Origin: Funneliformis mosseae
Taxonomy: Eukaryota; Glomeromycota; Glomeromycetes; Glomerales; Glomeraceae
Direction of reading: 5' to 3'
NCBI GenBank assembly: GCA_910592005.1
Contig: CAJVPP010000011.1
Coordinates: forward strand, 1 to 64,000
Length of the DNA: 64,000 nt
Both the position numbers and the translations under genes were made by a program. Of this stretch, positions 13,429 through 22,771 are shown piece after piece (the first letter of the stretch is position 1; every line of letters starts with the position of its first letter). A model generated the notes under the pieces. That model ran no database searches. It saw only the letters and a program-made list of their open reading frames with translations, and had not been told where the DNA came from.

Positions 13429-14371
13429 CATAATGCTCTGAATGGTTCAGTTTGGTCTAGATTATAGGCCAATTTGAAACCGATCTGAAAATTTCAGTTC
13501 AGTTCAGTTCAGATTATAAATCCTAAAAATGCCAATCTGAAACTGAACTGAACCGTAAACTGGTAAAAATCCGAACTGAACTGAAAATTTCGGATTAATC
13601 TGAAATTTTGGATCATTTGGAATGATTCTTTTATTGTTCTTTTAGAACGATAACTTCAATCGTTCCAAATGAATGATTTTCTTATCGTTCGTTTGGAACG
13701 ATAACTTCAATCGTTCCAAATGAACAATTTTTTTATCATTCGTTTGGAACGATAAACTTCAATCGTTCTAAACGAACATTCTTTTATCATTTTTTTGGAA
13801 CGATAATTTAATCGTTCCAATCAAACGATTTTTTTATCGTTTATTTGAAACGATAACTTCAATCGTTCCAAACGAACGATTTTTTTATCATTCGTTTGGA
13901 ATGATAACTTCAATCGTTCCAAATGAACGATTCTTTTATCGTTCTTTTGGAATGATAATTTGATCGTTCCAATCGAACGATTTTCTTATCGTTTGTTTGG
14001 AACGATAATTTAATCGTTCTAATTGAACGATTTTTTTATCGTTCGTTTGAAACGATAACTTCAATCGTTCGTTTGAAACGATAACTTCAATCGTTCTAAT
14101 CGAACGATTTTCTTATCGTTTGTTTGGAACGATAACTTCAATCGTTCCAAATGAATGATTTTTTTATCGTTCATTTGAAACGATAATTTCATCGTTCCAA
14201 TTGAACGATTTTCTTATTGTTCGTTTGGAACGATAATTTCATTGTTCTAAATGATCTGAAATTTCAGATTAATCTGAAAATTTTTGGATTGAAATTTTTG
14301 CAATCCGAAACTGAACCGAAGTTGATCCGAACTGAAAATTTTCAGATTAATCTGAACCGTTCGGAGCTTTA
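13429..14371. mobile_element. Fold-back / MITE-like insertion in LINE copy B
   Basis: Copy A is uninterrupted at the same site (TGCTGAAAATGTCAAAC near 5951), which defines the insertion. It is flanked by TAAAAA at 13423-13428 and 14372-14377, a likely 6-bp target duplication. The ends form imperfect inverted repeats: CATAATGCTCTGAATGGTTC at the left and, on the opposite strand, TATAAAGCTCCGAACGGTTC at the right. Subterminal parts are rich in CTGAAC and ATCTGAAA words. The core (13620-14250) is a satellite of palindromic units. No coding capacity is seen, so it would be non-autonomous; transposition by a DNA transposase is inferred from the terminal repeats and target duplication. Confidence 0.75.
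13620..14250. repeat. Tandem array of ~52-bp palindromic units
   Basis: About a dozen diverged copies of a unit containing GAACGATAACTTCAATCGTT and CCAAATGAACGATTTTTTTA. Within each unit CGTTCCAAACGAACGAT is followed by its near-perfect reverse complement ATCGTTCGTTTGGAACG, so each unit can form a hairpin and the whole array can fold back on itself. Copies differ by point changes (CAAATG, CAAACG, CAATCG, CAATTG at the centre), so the array is not freshly amplified. Confidence 0.85.
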
Positions 14372-14998
14372 TAAAAATGTCAAACAAATTATGTTTTGAC
14401 AGTGAGTTCATAAAACGGATTGTGTGTTGTAAGTTCTGTGAACAGTTAAAATCAGCATTAAAATCACCAAGTAAGATGATGTGGTGGTTATCGCAGGTTG
14501 CTTTTTCAAGGAGTGCGATGATATATGTATGCATAGATCTGCATAGTACTTTTAAATTAGGGTTGAGTGGTGGGAAGTATGCATTGATAACCAATAGCTT
14601 TTGTTTGTCAGCGAATTGTAATTTAGTGTAGATAATATGATCGTATTTTGATTCATGTTTAAAAATGTGTTTGGCAAGTTTTTTACTAAAGGAGAGGCTG
14701 ACACCAAACCCGCTGGTTTGGCTCTCCTAGTACGTACTAGTGAAGGTAGTAAAGTTTGGAAAAGATCGATTGAGGATGGAGGAGTTGGTGGATTTGAAAT
14801 TTGTTTCTTAAAGATCGATAATATCGAGATCATGTGACTCATATAGGGGTATTAAATAGTTTTGTTTGGCAGGATTGTTAAAAGATCTAACGTTATGTGA
14901 TGCAATATTAATGGTTGGCAAGTAATTAGTTTGGGAGCTGATATCGTTTGTATCAAAATCTGTATTTGTAGAGACAGTATTCATCAAGTGCAATAAGA

Positions 14999-16971
14999 TT
15001 ATTGCTGGAAGCTACTGAGGCAGCTTTCAATGTTTTTATTTAGGGTATCGGTGATAGAAATGAAGGATTTAGCATCGTGTTTACTTATCAGACCTTTGTT
15101 TATAAGGATTTGTTGAAAGTCTGCACATGTGGAGGAAAGACTGTTGATAACTGTAGTGAAAGATGATATACGTCTTTGTTGTCGATGGCAGATCGTAATA
15201 AGCTGTTCATTTGTCTTTTTCTGCAAGAGGGTTACGCAGTTAGAGGCATCAATATGAGGATATTTTTCGTCAGCTGGTGATGATTTTGAGGGAAACGTAT
15301 TATTGTGTTCAGCTGCATCTTAAGGGGTAATTACGTTGATATCGAGTGCTTTTTCGATAACACTAAGCCTGTCTTGTGAGAAAGCTAAGCTAGAAGTTAA
15401 AATGGTAAGTTGTTTTGTGATGGCTTCGAGTTGTGTGGTAACAAATTTTTGGAAGTCCTGATCGTGTATGGAGCCTCCTTTAGCGGTTCCTTTGGAAAGG
15501 TCATTGATCGGCTTAGGTACCCTGATTGAAATGTCTGCTTCAATGTCTATATCATCAGGAATATCGTCAGCCCAAGATAGGGGTTTAGGGTTTGGTTTGA
15601 GTGTTTTGTCAGAAAAAGTCTGTGGTGGAGGATTGGATGAGGAACCTTTAGTTTGGTCATCTTTCTTCTTGTTTTTTAAAGCGTTTACAAAGGTCACGTT
15701 GTCTCTTACTGTGCATCTTTGTTGTTATTTTTTTGATGTAACGTAGTTACTGTATTGAGTTGGTTAAAACTTTTGATAAAGTTGTTGCATATTACGGTCT
15801 TTCAGATTATGTCTACGTTTTAGACAGTTAGTTGCGTTATGATGAGCAGACGAGCAGATAGCACAAAGTTTTTTCTTGGAGTCCGTCCATTCAACTTTTT
15901 TACCGTTAAGTGTCAAATCTTTGAGTTTACTGGCCGCTTCACAGAGTTCTGCAAAGGCAAAGTAAAAGTAAGCGTGTTAGAGGTAGTTATAATTTGACCT
16001 GACCCTGGAGACGATTCAGGCAGTTGCTTCTGTCATTCGACTTATATCCAAGAGATCACGTGACATTGTATTCCTTGGAAGATTAGTTAATTTGATTGAG
16101 AACTTAGATTTGTTTTGGATGTCAACACAAGGTAAGTTGCATCTATGAAATCTAATCATGTCATTGAAAAGGAATATTCTGTCTCCTTTATCAAGTTTAG
16201 TGAAATTGGCTTTCTTGTCAAAGGTGATATTCGCTCATTGCCATAAGTTACGGGTTTCCATCATGATATGAGTAATATTATCGTATTTAGAAAGCAATTT
16301 TTTTAGGCGCAATTCAGTGGCATTCAGTGGAATTTCTGTCACAGTGATGGAAAGTTCTAGGGTAAATGGAGCTTATTTTTGTAGGACAAGTGGTAAGAAC
16401 GTGTTATTGTTCATTTGTGAAATCTGCACTTTACAGAAATTATCTCGTTCATTTTGGTCCAAAAAGGCAAGTTTAAGAATGGTTTGTTTATGATCTGCTG
16501 AAGATTTGCCACATATGATACCTAAAAAGGAAAGTAACTCTATGCAATGCTGATCAATGATATCAGCAATTTTTTGTTGGGGGGTTCCTCCTTGGTATTT
16601 TTCGAGTAAACAATATGTGAAAAATTTTTCAAAAGGGCGACTATTGGTAAAAGCTCAAATATTTTCCTCAGTTGCAATGAGGTTTTCAGTGGGGTCGGAG
16701 CTGTCGTCAACGTTCATAGTCTGGAGGAAGCTACGTTAATAATAGAGAGAACTTCTTTTTCTTTTCCTTTGTTGTTTACTGAAGAAGTTTCGACAAGAGC
16801 GTTGTTGACTTTCATGTCATTTTCAATAATAATATTATCTGTTGGGACAGTTAAAGAAGCTGTTAGTTCGACTGTCTGCATAGTATTTTGTTTTTTACTA
16901 GGTTGTTGAATACTTTTGGACGACGCAGAGCAACCGCGGTTGTTATTTTGTTTTCTGCTATTTTTTGGCAT
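14999..16971 (-). pseudogene. LINE copy B ORF1, decayed
   Basis: The frame begins at MPKNSRKQNNNRG and ends with the stop at 14999-15001. A CX2CX4HX4C zinc knuckle (CAIC, then SSAHH, then C) lies near 15800-15860. The segment at 15320-15697 is rich in Lys, Pro and Asp. The segment at 14999-15226 (QLITICHRQQRRISSF) is the best-kept C-terminal part. Several stops and shifts interrupt it. ORF2 starts within 10 bases of the ORF1 stop, so translation of ORF2 in the ancestor probably depended on ORF1 termination; that last point is inference from spacing. Confidence 0.75.
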
Positions 16972-16984
16972 AGTGGTGAAGCAG

Positions 16985-17611
16985 TTCTTTTTATATTTAT
17001 TATAATAGATAAATGTAAAAATAAATAAAAAAATTTTTAATAAATTTAAAAATTTTTATAAAAAATTTTTAAAGTTATATAAGATTTAAGATTATCATAC
17101 TATTCTAAAATTAAGCATTTTCTCAAAATAAATACTCTTACAATATGTATATAAACCAAAAATAAGCATTCCTTTAATATGATCATTTGTATTTGCAAAA
17201 ATTTAACAAAAAAATGTTCTTTATTAATTTAAATATATAATAAAAAATAAATTTTAGATTACTAATTATTATCTAAATTAATCTCATTAAAATTAAATTT
17301 ATTATTATCATATATAAATATTAACCATATACTATTGTGTAAATGGCAGGTGATAAGTAATACTTTATGCCTTGTTTTTTTTAATGATGATCAAATTTTG
17401 TAAATTGTGATTATTATAATATTTATTATAGTATTCAATTCACTTGAAAGGAAGCCGTAAAGGAACTTTCCTCTTGGTGCTGTGTTTCCTAGAGCGGAGG
17501 TCGTTCATATTGAAAGTCAGAGAAGCAATCAATGACGATTTTGTGATAAGATTTGTAAAATAACGATTTCTAGTATATAATCATAATTCAGTAAAATATT
17601 TTTATTTACAA
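16985..17611. other. Intergenic, AT-rich, one less AT-rich island
   Basis: Mostly A/T runs with short inverted A-T blocks near 17020-17080. A less AT-rich stretch at about 17445-17545 is open in more than one frame and reads like exon debris, but I recognise no family in it and no splice context. Confidence 0.5.
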
Positions 17612-19474
17612 TCATTTGTTTTTTGGTATAGCCATCAATGCCAAATTTTCTAGAGAAGTTGATGGTTCAACATAATAAATTAATTCCACATCAAATCCAT
17701 TTGCTTCTAAATACTTTGTTCTCCCTACATCTATAATTCGTTTACATTTGTAGCCTAATTGTTCTCTTTCCGAATGCTCTAAACCAGAATAATGCATTCT
17801 AATAAATAAAGTGAAGTCATTAGATCAAAGATATTACGACGTTTATAAAACGAGTGATTATCGAAACGTACTTGTTATTTTCCTCTTCATCTTCTACCTC
17901 ATCATAAGCATGATTGTCTTCATCGTCCTCAACGGTAAAGTTTTTATCTCCAGTTGATCTTTGTCCACAAATTGCCCAACTGCTCATTGCGCATAATCGC
18001 TTAAAATCATTTTCCGTAATTCCAAAGTCTTGAAGATATTCTTGGTATGGAAACATATGATAACGACAAAGTTGATGACAACAAAGCGCTATGATAATTC
18101 CGATGACCGGATTCCTGTTTGGAAAATCAGAAATAAGAAATAGTTGAATTAAAACAGTCATTCAAAACTAGTAAATTTACCCATCTGTATTAGACTTTGC
18201 GTGATTGACCAATGATTTTAAAGTGATGTCTGTTGCCGATCCGCAAAGATGTTTGGAATATACCACAACATCTTTACCCTTTAAAAGGTCTAATTTTGAT
18301 AAATCCAAATCTTTAATATCCATTCCAATACGCTTCACTAATGATTTCTTTTCTGAAGTGCCTCTTATTACATTATCAAACTTTAAAGTAGAATTGAGAT
18401 TTGTCAAAATATATTTCGATTGAATTATGTTGTCCGCACAAAATACAAGATGTCATCAAACCTTGCAACGGGTATTCTTACGATCTATCAAAATGAAAGA
18501 AGCCGAGCCTTCATCCTGAACAGCTAATTTTGTGAAATAAGACAATTCACCTAAATCAAGGGATTAATCATTAGAAATGAGGAACTGACGTAAAAATAAT
18601 AAAAAAATAAAATAAAATTTGAATCTTAATTACCTTTACCGGATCCATATTCTATGAAACAAGCATCTTTGCGTAGCAATTGTAACCTTTTCAAATGACC
18701 GATTAAAGAAGCCTTATTCCAAAAAAATAAAAAAAAGAATGAGTTTACACGATCAACATAAAAAGTAGTTAAGATCTCACTAAAAAAGGATTTATTCATA
18801 CTTGCTGAACCGCATGCTTTCCATTTTTAGTTGATTCCCTAAAATAAATTATAATGATTATGTATCAAACACAAAGAAAATTATAGAATGTAAACTGAAT
18901 TCCAAAGGGGGGCATACTTTTTTTCCTTTAAAACAAGATGATCCAACACTTCCGTCTTTATACTAGGGACAAGCTTTTGAAACCATTGATTTACATTGTT
19001 TATCAGTATATCTAATGTTTCTTTAGAAAGATGTGAAAGAGTCACTTTTTCTTCAAATTCAGGGAACGGTAAAGTACAATTGATGTTCAAAGAGAAATAT
19101 GATGGAATTGGTGGAGGACGAGCATTACATTTTTTTTCTAAATGTTTTTCGAGTTCATCCTTATTCACTGTACTTGATGAATGTAAAAGGCAACGTTATT
19201 AACAAGGTGAAAATAACTGAAAAGTTTACGTCACGTGACTCACTGCGATGGGTCATAGGGGCAGACAATACGTTCTCTGTCTTTTCTCTTTGCATCATAA
19301 ATTGCGTGTTCTCCACAAAAGTCATTATCGATCTTTGTTGGAAGATGACAGTATCGCCTATGAAAAAAAAGGTTAAATTTATTAAGATTATGTTGGATCC
19401 TTTGCATTTAAATCGTAGGTATTGGTTGACGTACGAGACTAGTTTACCTCTTACGTTTTACCCAAAAATGACAT
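17612..19474 (-). CDS. TRM13: tRNA 2'-O-methyltransferase TRM13 (position 4)
   Basis: TRM13 methylates the ribose 2'-OH of residue 4 in the acceptor stem of certain tRNAs. The gene is split by many short introns. Exon 1 is only 20 nt (MSFLGK plus part of T, 19455-19474). Exon 2 gives a zinc-finger segment with C-H-L-P and DFCGEHA. Joining to exon 3 at 19172 gives CPYDPSHTVNKDELEKHLEKK, the CHHC zinc finger of this family (C, H, H, C visible). Further on come GKHAVQQ, the SAM-binding FIEYGSGKGELS, VVYSKHLCGSATD, GIIIALCCHQLC and the C-terminal SLENLALMAIPKNK, all typical of TRM13. The stop is at 17612. The start is chosen because it alone puts the finger in frame. Exon boundaries between about 18400 and 18900 are approximate. 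Confidence 0.92.
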
Positions 19475-19548
19475 TGACGAGGCTGTAAAAATAATTAATC
19501 AAAAATCTCGTTTATTTATTATTTTTGATTAAATTTTTTATAATTCAC

Positions 19549-19875
19549 TTAATTTATACAAATTTTATCTCTTTTTACCAAAACATACATTATCCGAGGG
19601 AGGTGGTGGAGGAGTTTCTTTCTCCTTTTGACGCTTCGCTTTAGGTTCTTTCGGCATATTTTTGAACTACAAACCAAATAAAAATCAAAAATAATAAGCT
19701 GGAGAGTTATGTTGTGTATCCGTGTTACTGCAATCGATATCACAGACATTTGTTCAACTTTATTCACTGGTCTTTTACCTAACAGGGAATAACCGCAGTA
19801 TAAATTAAATTGAGAAAATTCCAGTAGATTGGGAAATTCGGTACATTTTTGTGTTAAATAACTCCATTTGTGCAA
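19549..19875 (-). CDS. Possible small hypothetical protein
   Basis: A frame at 19728-19875 can be spliced (GT at about 19727, AG before 19667) to a short last exon reading FKNMPKEPKAKRQKEKE, then five prolines and SDNVCFGKKR before a stop. The join keeps frame and the C-terminal exon is basic and compositionally unlike the flanking AT-rich DNA. No upstream start is certain and I recognise no family. It sits between TRM13 and GID4. It may instead be noise. Confidence 0.25.
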   Translation of the reverse strand: MHKWSYLTQKCTEFPNLLEFSQFNLYCGYSLLGKRPVNKVEQMSVISIAVTRIHNITLQLIIFDFYLVCSSKICRKNLKRSVKRRKKLLHHLPRIMYVLVKRDKICIN

Positions 19876-20213
19876 AATGTCACTTTTTTTAAAACAAATA
19901 ACACAAATAAACTCATTATTACCTTTTTTTTCTTATCATTTGATTTATCTGAACAAAGGGAACTTTTACAATATATAGTCTTGACTTTTTTTAAAGTTTG
20001 TACAGGATTGTATATATCATATGATACATATTTATACTTTATTTATAAAGAATTCTGTTGTGCGCCTTATTGATTATCGGCAGTTGTCACACGCTTATTA
20101 CAGAATTCTCGCTTAAATTCTTGATAAAAAGTGCTTTATTTTATATAATTTAGTAAAAAAAAGAAATAAAATATACGATTCTTTAAAATACCTTGTGCAA
20201 ATTCATTAACCTC

Positions 20214-21589
20214 ATGTTTGCAGCAAACGATTTCGACCCAGGATTTTATTACACTTCAGATCTAATTCCAACTAGTGAGAGTGACTTGGAAGAAAATAAT
20301 AACGTACAAGAGGAGGATATAGAAACAAGTAATACTGACACAGTGGACGATCTTTCAAACGGACGTCATTATGGCGATTACAATACAATAAATATGGATT
20401 TAGATGGTGAATACACTTCTGACGAAGAACAGCGTCCTCGTCCGACGCCAACAACAAGTCATACTTTTCAACGACTTGTTGACCCTCATGCTACCCGTCA
20501 CCACCATAGATCTTCCTCACAACGAAGTCATGGCTTTTCTCCGTTAGGAACGCGGTTTTCCTCGTTGCGGAGACAAAATGCAATTACATCTTCCTTTCTT
20601 ACGCAACATGTTAAAAATAATAACGAACTTTCCAAACAAGCTATATCCGATAATGGCTCAAAGGATTCGAGGCAATTTCATTTGCCAGAATCTAGTTTTT
20701 TGCGTGCTGGAATGTCGTTTACCGGAACGCAAAATTTAATGAATTCACATCCTCAGCAAAGGGACGAAGAATGGGAAGTTAAAGTGGTAAATATTATTTA
20801 AATAATTTTTTGATAAATCAATTAGGATTATCTTTAATTCTTTTTTTTTTTTTTTTTTTTTTAATAATATAGACAATTCATTATGTAAATTATAAGACAG
20901 GAACCGTTATAGGATTAATGGAAGCTTTGAATGTACCAAATAGTTCAAACACCGTTGTTACGTATTGGGAAGGTGAAATGATTGATTTCGTTAACCATTT
21001 TCTTTGGACGGATAAATGGAATTCTAGCCCGGAAATTGATCTTCAACATTGGAAGAAATTCGAAGCCTTCCGTCATATGGATGTTCGAAGGTATTAATAA
21101 TTACAAAAGTTCTAAAGTTTTTTAAGATTGACATGCTTTTACTAAACCTATTTTTTATAATTAGTGTAATCAGAGGAACCCCAACTAGAGAATGGTTTCA
21201 AGAAGCATGTCAAAAATATATATTCATGAGATGGAAGGGTGCGCATTTATATATTTTTTTGGTCGTTACACGAGATCTTATTTTTTAGGAGATGCATACT
21301 TATATGAAATTTTGCATTTATGTAGAGCATTATTTTGTTAACGTAACTGCTCAGGAAAGTGGATTAACTATTGCCGGATTTTATTATATTTGCATTAGGA
21401 GGAGTGATGGAGCTATTGAAGGTAATTTAAAATTTCAATTATCATTAATTTATTTGTATATGGACCATAACTTTTATTTCTTTACTAGGTTATTATTTTG
21501 ATCCTGTTTCTACACCGTATCAAAAATTGACCCTTAAACCATTATTAGAAGGGAATGGAATTTCATTCTGTGATTATAGTCTTAATTAA
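20214..21589 (+). CDS. GID4: GID/CTLH ubiquitin ligase substrate receptor Gid4 (Vid24 family)
   Basis: Gid4 recognises N-terminal proline degrons and brings gluconeogenic enzymes to the GID E3 ligase. Five exons (20214-20786, 20873-21090, 21165-21238, 21326-21421, 21489-21589) give 353 residues with every junction in frame. Residues 1 to about 190 are acidic and Ser-rich, probably disordered. The beta-barrel domain follows: TIHYVNYKTGTVIGLMEAL, VVTYWEGEMIDF, KYIFMRWKEHYFVNV, GLTIAGFYYICIRRSDGAIE and GYYFDPVSTPYQKLTLKP, all hallmarks of the family. The start is the ATG at 20214; the open frame upstream offers only a TTG. The exon 4 start is fixed by the need to read RWKEHYFVN, as in known Gid4 proteins. 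Confidence 0.93.
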
Positions 21590-21996
21590 CAATTATTCGA
21601 CAAGAAAAGAAGCTTTTTTTTTTATTTTGAATTCATTTCACTTATATATATATATTCTGGCAAAATACATCTATATTTTTCGCATTTAACGTTAGTAAAT
21701 ACCCAACATTTATCCGCAAATATATATATATATATATAAATATATATATTTTTCATTGCAAATTCCAAATGAATATCTTTTGTAGTATAGTTTTAAGGAT
21801 TTTTTTTCTCTCTTATTATTATCTTAACCTTTATACATATACGGTATATATATAGTTTTTTTTTTTTAATTTTCTTTTTTTTTTTTTTTTTAATAATTTT
21901 TTTTTTTCAAAAGAAAAAAAAAACAAAAAAAAAAGTCGAAATCAATTTTTTTTTTTAATTAAAAATCAAAGAAAATACACGAAATTTATATTTAAC

Positions 21997-22027
<31 letters not shown>

Positions 22028-22334
22028 CAAAAAAAAAAAAAAAAAAAAAAAAAACAAAAAAAATAAAGTTAGCACGGAAAAAGTTTTTTTTTTTTTTTTT
22101 GAATCTAATTATTTACAAAATTTATTATTACAAGGCAAAAAAAAAAAAATTTTTCTTATTAAAAAATCATTGAAAATTATCAAAAATTCTAACAAATTTG
22201 AAAATACTTTTAATATTAATATATAAGTGGTATTACTTTTAAAAATTATAATTTAAAGATTTTAATAACCATTAATATTGAATTTAAGTAATGTACCCAT
22301 TTTACTTAATACTTCATGAGTTTTTTAAATATTC

Positions 22335-22383
<49 letters not shown>

Positions 22384-22771
22384 TCCAGATAAAAAAAGTC
22401 TATCTTTCAAACTTTGCTTATCATTACAAGATATTCATTCAAGGGGTGATGAAAGGATAAAAGAAGGGGTAAAAAAAAAAAGTGAAAAAAGTGGGAAATA
22501 AAAAGAATAATAGGTAAAAAAAATAATTACAGAGAAAATAAATTTCAAAAATTGGACATGTAAATTTACACAATTTAAAACAGATTATCCTATTAGGGTT
22601 GTAATTTTGCTAATATTATTTTTTATCCTTTGCGTTTTCGTGAAAAATTGAGGAACGTTTAATTATTATATACTATAAAAATAAAAATAAAAAAAAAAAT
22701 GCAAAAAAAAGGTAAATTAAACTTTAAGAACTATTTTATTTTAAATCAAATTCCCAGTAAATATTACTAAA
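21590..22771. repeat. Low-complexity poly-A/poly-T and (TA)n region
   Basis: This gap between the 3' ends of two convergent genes is made almost wholly of A and T homopolymers, a (TA)n run at about 21720-21750, and adjacent A and T runs at 21860-22110 and 22330-22385 that could form long A-T hairpins. No gene is seen. The 3' UTRs of GID4 (+) and the MPN gene (-) must lie in it. Confidence 0.8.

Larger units (their letters stand above)
8781..14993 (-). pseudogene. LINE copy B ORF2, decayed and split by insertion
   Basis: Minus-strand order: endonuclease (INIASHNVRSFNN near 14900; LLGDFNAD near 14470), interruption at 14371-13429, the rest of the endonuclease ending in a SNHLVV motif near 13270 (SDH is usual), RT with SKAYDRV and GIDQGEVISPLLW (11700-11960) and motif C (VFMDDT near 11620), RNase H with FYTDGS, RAYTDSA and IKVKAHSND (9650-10110), and a C-terminal knuckle near 9290-9320. 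The SDH motif of AP endonucleases is changed to SNH here (copy A keeps SDH). The same Trp-position stop after the DDTL of RT motif C occurs in both copies. Confidence 0.8.
8583..16984 (-). mobile_element. LINE, copy B, full length with an internal insertion, inactive
   Basis: Same family and orientation as copy A. Its poly(A) tail is the T run at 8583-8600, followed by a 3' terminus nearly identical to that of copy A (AAAGTGCG, then CATAATCTTTATTATG). The 5' end is placed at 16984, where similarity to copy A stops after GAAGCAG. Total length is 8.40 kb; subtracting the 943-bp fold-back insertion gives about 7.46 kb, the same as copy A. Copy B is somewhat better preserved: the RNase H still has FYTDGS and the endonuclease still has LLGDFNAD. 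It nevertheless has multiple stops and is split by the insertion. Only about 14 bases separate it from copy A. Confidence 0.9.

Noticed and set aside
13620..14250. Regular repeats that could be mistaken for a CRISPR array
   Set aside because: There are no unique spacers; each whole unit is a diverged palindrome, it lies inside a eukaryotic LINE, and the ends are inverted repeats.
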